Source of the DNA: an uncultured Spirochaetales bacterium
GTDB taxonomy: Bacteria > Spirochaetota > Spirochaetia > Sphaerochaetales > Sphaerochaetaceae
Length of the DNA stretch: 38,860 bases
Assembly (NCBI GenBank): GCA_902781545.1
Contig: CACZJR010000008.1
Span: forward strand, 1 to 38,860
Direction of reading: 5' to 3'
The translations under genes were made by a program, and so were the position numbers. The notes beneath the pieces are model-generated. The model saw only the letters and a list, made by a program, of their open reading frames with translations. It did not search any database and had not been told where the DNA came from. Shown piece after piece: positions 1 to 6,268 of the stretch (its first letter is position 1; every line of letters starts with the position of its first letter).

Positions 1-15
1 TGTCTCGCCCCAATA

Positions 16-717
16 CTATTCCAGGCTCAGATCCACTGTGATCTGTCCGCCCTCACAGTAGCCGAACGGGGTGATGTATTTGAGGAAGGATGCGCTTTCC
101 GTGATGTTGGAGATCAGGTTCATGAAATAGAGTATGAACGCCAGACCGAGTCCCACACCCAGGCTGCCCCTTCTCATGAAAGCCGAAAGGCCGAAGCAGA
201 CTCCGCTTAGCTCAAGCTGCATGAAGAAGAATGCCAGATGAAGCAGTGAGATGGCTTTCCAGGGAATGCTTTCCCCGATTACGGCAATGGATAGGACTGA
301 GAGCAGGAAAATGATGATGTTCAGGGCTGTGACCTGAATCAGCACCGCAATAAGCTTCTCGGTGACTATTTTACTTCTGCTTATCGGGTGTGTCAGAAGG
401 AACTCAGCCGTCCTGTCCTTCTCCTCCTTGCAGAGAATCGATACGGCACAGAGAGCAGAGAAAAAGGCCCCTCCGAGACCCAGTACATTCCCGCACTCTA
501 TGGCATAGTATCCGACAAGGGTTCCGAAGTTCAGCTTGTCCATGCCGAATGCGGCGGTGAAAGAGCCCATTGATGAGAACATGGTGCTTATGCTATCCAT
601 TTGGCCCTTCATCTCCGGATACAGGAAGATGCATACCACAAGCAGAAAGCCTATTGATGCAGTCCAGATGACAAACGCCTTTTTGCCGAGCCTGAGCTCA
701 TGTCTGACAATGGTCAT
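16..717 (-). CDS. ABC-2 type permease, early C-terminal stop
   Basis: Membrane subunit of an ABC exporter, paired with the ATPase encoded just upstream. The 233-residue protein has a first membrane segment near residues 15-33, a large extracytoplasmic stretch, and further hydrophobic segments near 70-92, 120-150, 155-180 and 185-200. The motif HPISRSKIV, with the preceding acidic EEKDRTAEFLL, is typical of ABC-2 permeases of the bacitracin/multidrug type. The ATG overlaps the ATPase stop (ATGA), so the two are translationally coupled. The protein stops shortly after the conserved 'ITPF' segment, where relatives normally have one more membrane helix. The frame stays open beyond the TAG at 16-18 to the window edge, so a nonsense truncation is possible. 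Substrate unknown. Confidence 0.85.
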   Translation of the reverse strand: MTIVRHELRLGKKAFVIWTASIGFLLVVCIFLYPEMKGQMDSISTMFSSMGSFTAAFGMDKLNFGTLVGYYAIECGNVLGLGGAFFSALCAVSILCKEEKDRTAEFLLTHPISRSKIVTEKLIAVLIQVTALNIIIFLLSVLSIAVIGESIPWKAISLLHLAFFFMQLELSGVCFGLSAFMRRGSLGVGLGLAFILYFMNLISNITESASFLKYITPFGYCEGGQITVDLSLE

Positions 718-1595
718 ACCGCACCTCCGTCTTTCTCATAGTAGTGGAGGAATATCTCCTCCAGATCAGGTTCGGAGATGCTGAGATCACTCACATTGCC
801 CTTAGACAGTCTCTCGAGAAGTTTGTTCATGTCTCCGCTGAACAGAAAGGAAGTTGTCTGACCTGCAACGCTGAGGTCCTTTATCCCATCCAGACCGTCA
901 AGGCTGGCATCCCCGATTACCGAGATGCGCTTTGCGTTGCTTCTGCCAAGGGCCTCAACACTGTCGCAGGCGATGATCTTTCCCTCGCGGATCACTGCGG
1001 CACGTGTGCAGTTGTGCTGGACCTCTGAGAGGATATGGCTCGAGAGGAAGATTGTGGCACCCTCATTGTTGCGCTCACGCACGATGTCGAAGAACTCCTT
1101 CTGCATCAGGGGATCCAGGCCGCCTGTAGGCTCATCCAGGATCAGAAGGGTGGGCTTGCTCTGGAACGCACAGACTATGGCCACTTTCTTGCGGTTTCCG
1201 AATGACAGCTCATCCACCTTGCGGGACACATCAAGGTTCAGGCGCTCGCAAAGGATGCCTGCCACCTTTGAGCAGTCCTTGCCACGGAGATCCGCTGACA
1301 GCTTTATGATGTCCTTGACCTTCATGCCGGAGTAGAACAAGGCTTCAGATGGAAGATAGCCTGTTTCACGCAGGATGGCTTCTTTCTCTGTTAAAATGTC
1401 CTTTCCCAGGACACTGGCTTTTCCTGAAGTAGGGGATATCAGCCCCAGGAGCGTCCTGATTGTCGTTGATTTCCCGGCTCCGTTGGGACCTATGAAACCG
1501 AAGCATTCGCCCATTTCTACCGACAGGTTCAGGCCTATGATTCCACGCGCCTTTCCGTAGTACTTGGTAAGGTTCTCTGTTCTTATCGCTTCCAT
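714..1595 (-). CDS. ABC transporter ATP-binding protein
   Basis: Cytoplasmic ATPase of the exporter whose permease follows. The 293-residue protein shows Walker A GPNGAGKST at 36-44, signature SFGNR at 131-135 (a common variant of LSGGQ), Walker B LLILDEP at 150-156 and switch histidine in LSSH near 185-187. About 85 C-terminal residues follow, as in drug- and bacitracin-type exporters. I chose the ATG at 1595 because GGGGAAG lies just upstream and the family core 'IRTENLTKYYG' begins at once. A frame extension to 1625 adds 10 residues without support. The gene heads a two-gene operon. The substrate could be a drug, peptide or lipid. Confidence 0.93.
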   Translation of the reverse strand: MEAIRTENLTKYYGKARGIIGLNLSVEMGECFGFIGPNGAGKSTTIRTLLGLISPTSGKASVLGKDILTEKEAILRETGYLPSEALFYSGMKVKDIIKLSADLRGKDCSKVAGILCERLNLDVSRKVDELSFGNRKKVAIVCAFQSKPTLLILDEPTGGLDPLMQKEFFDIVRERNNEGATIFLSSHILSEVQHNCTRAAVIREGKIIACDSVEALGRSNAKRISVIGDASLDGLDGIKDLSVAGQTTSFLFSGDMNKLLERLSKGNVSDLSISEPDLEEIFLHYYEKDGGAV

Positions 1596-1657
1596 TATTC
1601 TTCCCCGGGTACCTGACGGCACCATATTGATAATAACATAGGATCCTTCAGAGATAT

Positions 1658-1690
1658 AAAAAAAGCATCACCGGAAAAACCGGCAATGCT
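1658..1690 (-). terminator. Intrinsic terminator after tRNA-Ser(CGA)
   Basis: On the minus strand AGCATtGCCGG pairs across a five-T loop with CCGGtgATGCT and is followed by seven T. It sits directly after the tRNA-Ser(CGA) 3' end and before the ABC operon, so it ends the tRNA transcript. Confidence 0.85.
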
Positions 1691-1696
1691 TGTTTT

Positions 1697-1784
1697 CGGA
1701 GTGATAGGGATTCGAACCCTAGGTGAGGACGAGCCCCACACCAGATTTCGAGTCTGGCTCCTTCGACCACTCGGACATCGCTCC
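1697..1784 (-). tRNA. tRNA-Ser(CGA)
   Basis: A class II tRNA of 88 nt with a long variable arm. The acceptor stem GGAGCGA pairs with TCACTCC, and the discriminator is G. The anticodon stem CCAGA/TCTGG holds loop ctCGAaa, which reads UCG. The T-arm GGTTCGAATCC is intact. CCA is not encoded. It is the only minus-strand member of a cluster of four serine tRNAs within 2.5 kb. Confidence 0.95.
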
Positions 1785-1850
1785 AACTTGGTGCATTATC
1801 ACCTTATTTGCTTAGCATGTCAAACACTGAAAAGGAAAAGAATACATCTA

Positions 1851-1879
1851 TTGACAAACAACTGAACTATCATTATGTT
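1851..1879 (+). promoter_or_regulatory. Sigma-70 promoter of the tRNA cluster
   Basis: TTGACA at 1851-1856, a 17-nt spacer, then TATGTT at 1874-1879. Predicted transcription starts a few bases before the tRNA-Ser(UGA) 5' end at 1892. Confidence 0.8.
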
Positions 1880-1891
1880 TTAAAAGCTATT

Positions 1892-1976
1892 GGATGGATG
1901 TCCGAGAGGTCGAAGGAGGCGGTCTTGAAAACCGTTGAGGTGCAAGCCTCCGGGGGTTCGAATCCCTCTCCATCCG
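1892..1976 (+). tRNA. tRNA-Ser(UGA)
   Basis: An 85-nt class II tRNA. The acceptor GGATGGA pairs with TCCATCC, and the discriminator is G. Anticodon loop ctTGAaa sits on stem GCGGT/ACCGT. The long variable arm and T-arm GGTTCGAATCC are present. It reads UCA, a serine codon used very often here. It follows a strong promoter and leads the plus-strand tRNA group. Confidence 0.95.
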
Positions 1977-2061
1977 TTCTTGTTTGCATTGCGGCTATGG
2001 GGTTCAGCAGGCTGGAATTGATCCGACCGTATCCCACAGCACAATGTGACAGGAAATAGAA

Positions 2062-2148
2062 GGAGCGATGGCCGAGCGGTCGAAGGCGCTTCCCTGCTAA
2101 GGAAGTATACTGGTAACGGTATCCGGGGTTCAAATCCCCGTCACTCCG
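2062..2148 (+). tRNA. tRNA-Ser(GCU)
   Basis: An 87-nt class II tRNA. The acceptor GGAGCGA pairs with TCACTCC, and the discriminator is G. The anticodon stem CTTCC/GGAAG has loop ctGCTaa, which reads AGC/AGU. The variable arm is long and the T-arm is GGTTCAAATCC. The acceptor stem is identical to that of tRNA-Ser(CGA) on the other strand. Probably co-transcribed with the preceding tRNA. Confidence 0.95.
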
Positions 2149-2149
2149 A

Positions 2150-2184
2150 AACAAGCCATGTCAGATATCTGGCATGGTTGTTTT
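2150..2184 (+). terminator. Possible weak terminator or processing hairpin
   Basis: AACAAgCCATG (2150-2160) can pair with CATGGTTGTT (2173-2182), followed by a short T run. It separates tRNA-Ser(GCU) from tRNA-Arg by only 38 nt, so it may terminate partly or be a processing signal. Confidence 0.5.
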
Positions 2185-2186
2185 AT

Positions 2187-2260
2187 GAGGTTGTAGCTCA
2201 GCTGGATAGAGCATCAGATTGCGGATCTGAGGGTCAGAAGTTCGAATCTTCCCAGCCTCG
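2187..2260 (+). tRNA. tRNA-Arg(GCG)
   Basis: A 74-nt tRNA. The acceptor GAGGTTG pairs with CAGCCTC (one G-T pair), and the discriminator is G. D-stem is GCTC/GAGC. Anticodon stem TCAGA/TCTGA holds a seven-base loop TTGCGGA, so positions 34-36 are GCG and position 37 is G, as expected for an arginine CGN reader. Bacteria normally use ACG, edited to inosine by TadA, for this codon box; GCG is rare. The first T-stem pair is an A-C mismatch. A clear terminator follows. Confidence 0.9.
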
Positions 2261-2267
2261 TTGAATA

Positions 2268-2312
2268 AAGCCTTGTGTGATAAGAAATTATCAGCAAGGC
2301 TTTTTCTTTTTT
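2268..2312 (+). terminator. Intrinsic terminator after tRNA-Arg
   Basis: AAGCCTTG (2268-2275) pairs with CAAGGCTT (2295-2302), with an inner TGATAA/TTATCA helix, and runs into T-rich sequence. It closes the plus-strand tRNA group. Confidence 0.9.
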
Positions 2313-2712
2313 CCTCATGTTCTATCTCCTTCTGATGACTAGAGTTATTTTTGGCTAAAATAAGTCTTTATACTGTAGTATTTTATCATACTACCAGATG
2401 TGCGTCTACTGTTCACTGGTGTTCCCTAGTGTTCCCTGAATAAAAGGTACAATAAAAGGTACAATCGAATTCAGCCAAAAACACAATGTAAGTCACGTCA
2501 AAATATGAAGTTATTTGTATTCATTTTGAAACAGTCATGCCTATTATCTTGAAAGAATAAAAGAACTGTAACGGCAGATCAAATAACACTCAACAATTCA
2601 ATTCACATGTGACATACTGTGTCTCAAATGGGTAAAAAGCCGTTTGCTCGTTTTGTGTCCTGTCAATTCATTGCCTGGCAGGGTACATTTCCAACCGATG
2701 GAGGGACAGCAG
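2313..2712. other. Non-coding region downstream of tRNA-Arg
   Basis: About 400 AT-rich bases with no convincing gene. It contains an inverted repeat GTAGTAT/ATACTAC at about 2377-2396 and the tandem duplications annotated at 2419-2462. I see no integrase gene and no exact copy of the tRNA-Arg 3' end. GGAGGG at 2699-2704 serves the XRE gene that follows. Confidence 0.6.
2419..2462. repeat. Two abutting short tandem duplications
   Basis: GTGTTCCCT(A/G) occurs twice head to tail at 2419-2438. It is followed with no gap by AATAAAAGGTAC twice at 2439-2462, then AAT. The unit lengths of 10 and 12 bp suggest binding sites on one helix face or a recombination scar. Confidence 0.85.
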
Positions 2713-3222
2713 ATGAACCAGCTGAAGATCGGAAAGTTTCTTAAACAGCTCAGAACAGAGAAGAACCTTACTCAGGAGCAGCTTGCAGAGTCATTGAATG
2801 TCTCCAGAAGGACCGTATCAAGATGGGAGACCGGTTTCAATCTTCCGGATCTTGATATCCTGGTCACCATGTCGGATTTCTATCAGGTGGACCTGAGGGA
2901 GCTGCTTGATGGGGAACGGAGGAACGAGAGAATGGATGAGGAGTTGAAGGACACAGTGATGAAGGTTGCTGAGTACAGCAACGATGAGAAGAGAAGGGCA
3001 TCGAAGGTAGTTTTGGTGTTCTTTGTGCTGGGTATAGTGTCGCTATTTGCAAACGTGATTATGAGGATGGTGGAATTTAAGGAAACCTTCGCATATGGTT
3101 TTTTTGACGGGGCTACAATCGGAGTGGCAATCGGATCAATGGTGCTGGGCATCCTGTATGTCACGGGAGCGATGATGAAGGTCCAGGCTTTCAAGAGAAG
3201 GCTGTTAAGGGGTGGCAGATGA
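2713..3222 (+). CDS. XRE-family regulator with two membrane segments
   Basis: A likely membrane-anchored DNA-binding regulator. Its 169 residues begin with an HTH_3 domain (about 4-60): 'LTQEQLAESLNVSRRTVSRWE' covers the helix-turn-helix, and 'LPDLDILVTMSDFYQVDLREL' follows as usual. A charged linker leads to two hydrophobic segments, near 95-118 and 128-150. The ATG at 2713 has GGAGGG eight bases upstream; the frame is open further upstream without support. The stop overlaps the start of a 51-residue membrane protein (ATGA). Such regulator plus small membrane protein pairs are common in Firmicutes and often sense envelope stress, but the signal here is unknown. Confidence 0.88.
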   Translation: MNQLKIGKFLKQLRTEKNLTQEQLAESLNVSRRTVSRWETGFNLPDLDILVTMSDFYQVDLRELLDGERRNERMDEELKDTVMKVAEYSNDEKRRASKVVLVFFVLGIVSLFANVIMRMVEFKETFAYGFFDGATIGVAIGSMVLGILYVTGAMMKVQAFKRRLLRGGR

Positions 3223-3374
3223 ACGTCTTTATCATAATAGGTATAATCCTGGGCGCTTCAGTCATTGTGACGGACAGGTATATCCATCACCTTCCGAACT
3301 GGCTCGCCGTTGTCTTATACATGATTGCAGTTGCACTCATCATTGCGGGGATGATTGTCTCAAGGACCAGATAA
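3219..3374 (+). CDS. Small two-helix membrane protein
   Basis: A 51-residue protein starting inside the stop of the regulator (ATGA overlap). Two hydrophobic segments, about 2-16 (FIIIGIILGASVIV) and 28-46 (WLAVVLYMIAVALIIAGMI), flank a short polar hairpin, DRYIHHLPN. It has no known catalytic motif and I do not recognise a named family. The coupling to the XRE regulator suggests it modulates that protein or shares its function. It is easily missed because of its length, but the coupled start and membrane pattern argue that it is real. Confidence 0.7.
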   Translation: MNVFIIIGIILGASVIVTDRYIHHLPNWLAVVLYMIAVALIIAGMIVSRTR

Positions 3375-3402
3375 TCGAAAACACAAAAAGACAAAGAATC
3401 TC

Positions 3403-3456
3403 TTGACAAGTAAACTTGGCATGATTATATTGTGATTATGCCAAGAAAACTTGGCA
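3403..3456 (+). promoter_or_regulatory. Promoter and operator of the DUF6442/XRE pair
   Basis: TTGACA at 3403-3408, a 17-nt spacer and TATATT at 3426-3431 form a near-consensus promoter. The half-site CTTGGCA lies in the spacer (3415-3421). Downstream, TGCCAAG (3439-3445) and CTTGGCA (3450-3456) form a perfect inverted repeat around AAAA. The layout fits autorepression by the small XRE protein at 3801-4007. Confidence 0.85.
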
Positions 3457-3468
3457 AAGGAGTTTGAA

Positions 3469-3792
3469 ATGACAAGAGAGGAGATCCTTGAGAGAAGCCA
3501 GAACGAGAACAAGGGACGGGATATAGTGGAGAATGAGTTCATCAAGAAGAATTTCGTTGTCTGCTGGATTGTGTCTCTGGTCGCGGCAAGCGTGGTCGCA
3601 GTGATTGAGGCCATTGTCCTTGAAAAGCAGAACAGCGGATTGTTCTTTGCCCTGATGAGCGGCCTGTTCTCATTCTTCCTGTTGAAATACATAAGGCTCA
3701 GGAAAAGACATGAGCTTTTCATCACTGTCATGTATGGGATTGCGGCTGTCTGCTTCCTGATTTCCTGGATAATCAGTCTTGTCAAAGGTTGA
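3469..3792 (+). CDS. Small membrane protein, DUF6442-like
   Basis: A 107-residue membrane protein. The N-terminal 30 residues are charged and start MTREEILERSQNENKG, a pattern I associate with DUF6442-type proteins. Three hydrophobic segments follow, near 34-52, 60-76 and 85-104. The ATG at 3469 has GGAG at 3459-3462; a TTG start in frame at 3451 would lie inside the operator. The stop is eight bases before the ATG of the next XRE gene, so the two form an operon. Function unknown. Pairs of this type with a 67-residue XRE protein are frequent in Firmicutes, so transfer is possible. Confidence 0.75.
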   Translation: MTREEILERSQNENKGRDIVENEFIKKNFVVCWIVSLVAASVVAVIEAIVLEKQNSGLFFALMSGLFSFFLLKYIRLRKRHELFITVMYGIAAVCFLISWIISLVKG

Positions 3793-3800
3793 GGTGCATG

Positions 3801-4007
3801 ATGGACGACACACTGGTACTGCGAAACAACCTCAAGGCAGTCAGGACGGAGAAAGGGCTTTCCCAGGGACAGCTTGCACAGATGGTGGGTGTCTCCAGGA
3901 ACACCATCAGCTCCATTGAGACAGGACAGTTCAATCCCACCGCGAAGCTCGCGCTTGTCCTGTGCATTGCACTTGATGTGAAGTTCGAGGAGCTTTTCTA
4001 CTTCTAG
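3801..4007 (+). CDS. Minimal XRE-family transcriptional regulator
   Basis: A 68-residue protein that is almost entirely one HTH domain. 'LSQGQLAQMVGVSRNTISSIE' is the helix-turn-helix, and 'NPTAKLALVLCIALDVKFEELF' closes the five-helix fold. GAGG at 3791-3794 is best placed for the ATG at 3801, though an ATG at 3798 is also possible. It is cotranscribed with the small membrane protein upstream. It most likely binds the TTGGCA palindrome before that gene and represses the pair, as minimal Xre proteins often do. Confidence 0.88.
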   Translation: MDDTLVLRNNLKAVRTEKGLSQGQLAQMVGVSRNTISSIETGQFNPTAKLALVLCIALDVKFEELFYF

Positions 4008-4064
4008 AGTCTTATTCAAAGCCGACACAGAATGCTCCTGTCAGGTAGAAACGGAGGGATGCAC

Positions 4065-4093
4065 TTGCCCTCCGCCAATCTTTCTGATATATT
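4065..4093 (+). promoter_or_regulatory. Promoter of tRNA-Ser(GGA) and SRP RNA
   Basis: TTGCCC at 4065-4070, 17 nt, TATATT at 4088-4093. Transcription would start near 4100, just before the tRNA at 4107. A GC-rich hairpin, CGGAGGG/CCCTCCG, at about 4052-4074 overlaps the -35 region and may end the upstream operon. Confidence 0.65.
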
Positions 4094-4106
4094 CATTCTG
4101 TTATTT

Positions 4107-4192
4107 GGAGAGATGTCCGAGTGGTCGAAGGTGCACGATTGGAAGTCGTGTAAGGTCAAAAGCCTTCGGGGGTTCGAATCCCCCTCTCTCCG
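4107..4192 (+). tRNA. tRNA-Ser(GGA)
   Basis: An 86-nt class II tRNA. The acceptor GGAGAGA pairs with TCTCTCC, and the discriminator is G. Anticodon stem CACGA/TCGTG has loop ttGGAag, reading UCC/UCU. The long variable arm and T-arm GGTTCGAATCC are intact, and no CCA is encoded. It ends three bases before the SRP RNA, so the two are almost certainly one precursor. Confidence 0.95.
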
Positions 4193-4195
4193 TTT

Positions 4196-4298
4196 GGGGA
4201 CAGATTCTGCGCTGCTGGCGCCACCCAACCCCGCCAGGACCGGGAGGTAGCAACGGTAAGTGGTTAGCTGGAGAGCCGCAGGTGATTTGTCCCCTTTT
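4196..4298 (+). ncRNA. ffs: Bacterial small (4.5S) SRP RNA
   Basis: The RNA of the signal recognition particle, which binds Ffh and targets membrane proteins. GGGGACA at 4196-4202 pairs with TGTCCCC at 4288-4294 to close one long hairpin. The conserved apex CCAGGACCGGGAGGTAGCA contains the GNRA-type loop GGGA and the asymmetric internal loop CAGG/AGCA that Ffh recognises. T residues at 4295-4298 follow. About 99 nt is a normal length for the Alu-less form. It lies directly behind tRNA-Ser(GGA). Confidence 0.9.
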
Positions 4299-4373
4299 AT
4301 TTTGCCCAAAATCGGGAAAAGTTATATATAAATTATATTGTTTTGCTTAAAATCAAATAGATGATTTAAATAA

Positions 4374-5609
4374 TCATCTTCTGATCAGGAGCACTGTAAG
4401 GTCATTGACGTTCGTGCCTGTTGCACCGGTCATGATCAGGCTGTTGCACTTCTGAAGGGCATGATAGGCATCGTTGTCCGCAAGCACGTCCTTGATACTG
4501 ACTCCCTCCTGTTCCAGGACATATTTCGTGAAGTTGTCGCTGTAGCCGCCTGCTGCATCGGTCGGGCCGTCTGTTCCGTCTGAGCCCACGGAGAAGACAC
4601 AGGTGTCGCGGCACTCGCTGATTCCGTCAGCGGCTGAGAGCGCAATCTCCTGGTTCCTTCCTCCAAGTCCGTGTCCGGTCAGATGCACAACAGTCTCTCC
4701 TCCGGCTATGAATGCCAGGGACTCTGCGGTATCCTGATGGTCGCGTGCGATTGATGCAAGGAAGGCACCGGCGTCTCGGGCCTCGCAGTCAAGGCTGGCT
4801 GTGAGGAAGACGGGCTGGTATCCCAGTTCCTTTGCAGTCTTCATAGCTGAGGCGCAGAGCTGTCTGACGCTTCCTGTGATGTATGTGGTGACATTGTCCA
4901 GTGTCTTGGGTGTCTCCTCAGAGAGAAGGGCCTTTGCCTTTGCGGAGAACTTGAGATTGTATCTCTTTGCAATCTCAGCGGCCTGCTCGCAGGTTGAGGA
5001 GTCAGGGTAGGCCGGTCCTGATGCTATCATGTCCAGCGGATCACCCAGAATGTCAGAGAGGACAATGGCGAACACATGCGCAGGTGCACAGAGCTGTGCG
5101 AACCTTCCGCCTTTGACTGCAGAGAGGCGCTTTCTGATTGTGTTCATCTCGACGATGTTGGCGCCGCACTTCAGAAGCTGTTTTGTCACATCCTGGCATT
5201 CAGCCTCATCAATGAGGGGTTTCTCAAACAGGGCTGAGCCTCCGCCAGAGAGGAGGAACAGGACGTTGTCCTCAGGCTCAAGGCCGGAGACACAGTCGAT
5301 TGCCCTCTGCGTTGCCTTATAGCTGTTGGCGTCAGAGACGGGGTGGCCTGCCTCAAAGATCCCAAGGTTTCCTACGGGGCCTTTGCTGTGGTCGTACTTT
5401 GTCACCACAACACCGCCCGAGATGCGCTCTCCGAGATTGTCCCAGGCTGCCTTTGCCATCTGCCAGGCTGCTTTTCCGGCTGCGACAAGGATGATCTTTC
5501 CCTTGTTGAACTTGATCTCGTCAAGTGCCTTCCTGACTGCATTGTCCGGCAATGCCGCCTCAAGTGCTGATCTGATGATGCTGTCTGCGTCCTGGCGTAG
5601 TACTGACAT
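4374..5609 (-). CDS. Glycerate 2-kinase (DUF4147/MOFRL family)
   Basis: Phosphorylates D-glycerate to 2-phosphoglycerate in the cytoplasm, feeding glycolysis. The 411-residue protein has the N-terminal DUF4147 domain with LLSGGGSALFEKP near 119-131, then MNTIRKRLSAVKGGRFA and LSDILGDPLDMIASGPAYPD. The C-terminal MOFRL domain carries GHGLGGRNQE and SVGSDGTDGPTDAAGG. The length is normal. I chose the ATG at 5609, which has GGAGG six bases upstream, over one at 5621. It is the last gene of a minus-strand group with the YigZ protein and an aldo/keto reductase. It could also be called GckA or TtuD. Confidence 0.93.
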   Translation of the reverse strand: MSVLRQDADSIIRSALEAALPDNAVRKALDEIKFNKGKIILVAAGKAAWQMAKAAWDNLGERISGGVVVTKYDHSKGPVGNLGIFEAGHPVSDANSYKATQRAIDCVSGLEPEDNVLFLLSGGGSALFEKPLIDEAECQDVTKQLLKCGANIVEMNTIRKRLSAVKGGRFAQLCAPAHVFAIVLSDILGDPLDMIASGPAYPDSSTCEQAAEIAKRYNLKFSAKAKALLSEETPKTLDNVTTYITGSVRQLCASAMKTAKELGYQPVFLTASLDCEARDAGAFLASIARDHQDTAESLAFIAGGETVVHLTGHGLGGRNQEIALSAADGISECRDTCVFSVGSDGTDGPTDAAGGYSDNFTKYVLEQEGVSIKDVLADNDAYHALQKCNSLIMTGATGTNVNDLTVLLIRR

Positions 5610-5665
5610 GAAGACCTCCATGGGAATGGACTATGGGTCAATTATGCAACAACAGAGAAGAAAAC

Positions 5666-6250
5666 TCAATTGAACAGGACGGTGCGCCTTCCGTTAGAGA
5701 GGTCTGATATCCTTGAGACAAGGCTCTCCTTCTCAGAAATGGGGATCTGGCCCGATATTGAGATCTCCGTGGCAAAGTCCTCTGTGACTGAATCAGCTTT
5801 CAGGGCGCCCAGTATGCGTTTGACGCTCTCATACATCTCATAGCCGATTGTCAGGGAGAAGCGGGCTTTCTCCACAAGCTCCTCAGTGGCAATTCCGTCC
5901 AGCACCATCTTTGTGCTGTCGCCGTAGGCTTTGACAAGGCCTCCTGTTCCAAGGAGGGTGCCTCCGAAATAGCGGATGATCAGGACTATGATGTTCGTGA
6001 TTCCAGATCCTTTCAGGACCTCAAGGGCAGGGCGGCCTGCCGTGTTCTTGGGCTCGTGGTCATCTGAATAGGAGAACTGGCTGCCCATGACGGCGGCATG
6101 GACCACGTGGGTGGCATCTGGATATTGGGCCCGTGTCTGGTCAACGATCCGCTTCACGTCAGCAGGGTCACTGCACGTGCGCGCTATGGCGATGAACCTG
6201 GATTTCTTTACTATGAGCTCTGCACTACGCTCTTCTTTCAGGACCTTCAT
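5666..6250 (-). CDS. yigZ: YigZ/IMPACT family protein
   Basis: A conserved cytoplasmic protein of the UPF0029/IMPACT family; relatives bind nucleic acid or act in translation control, but the exact role is unsettled. The 194-residue length is normal. The family signature is clear: EPKNTAGRPALEVLKGSG, then IRYFGGTLLGTGGLVKAYGD (about 70-110). A ferredoxin-like C-terminal domain (about 130-194) follows. No Shine-Dalgarno is visible. Instead TAGAAT (6257-6262) lies six bases before the ATG, so a second, possibly leaderless, transcript may start here in addition to readthrough from the aldo/keto reductase 18 bp upstream. Confidence 0.92.
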   Translation of the reverse strand: MKVLKEERSAELIVKKSRFIAIARTCSDPADVKRIVDQTRAQYPDATHVVHAAVMGSQFSYSDDHEPKNTAGRPALEVLKGSGITNIIVLIIRYFGGTLLGTGGLVKAYGDSTKMVLDGIATEELVEKARFSLTIGYEMYESVKRILGALKADSVTEDFATEISISGQIPISEKESLVSRISDLSNGRRTVLFN

Positions 6251-6268
6251 ATGACGATTCTAACCTGT

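Noticed and set aside
1595-2264. Several frames of 60-90 codons on both strands over the tRNA cluster
   Set aside because: They run through four perfect tRNA structures and have no ribosome sites.
2313-4007. A prophage or integrative element inserted at tRNA-Arg
   Set aside because: No integrase, no phage gene and no copy of the tRNA 3' end is visible; only short repeats hint at it.
4016-4350. Frames of 72-97 codons over tRNA-Ser(GGA) and the SRP RNA
   Set aside because: The RNA genes explain the sequence, and the frames show no protein-like pattern.
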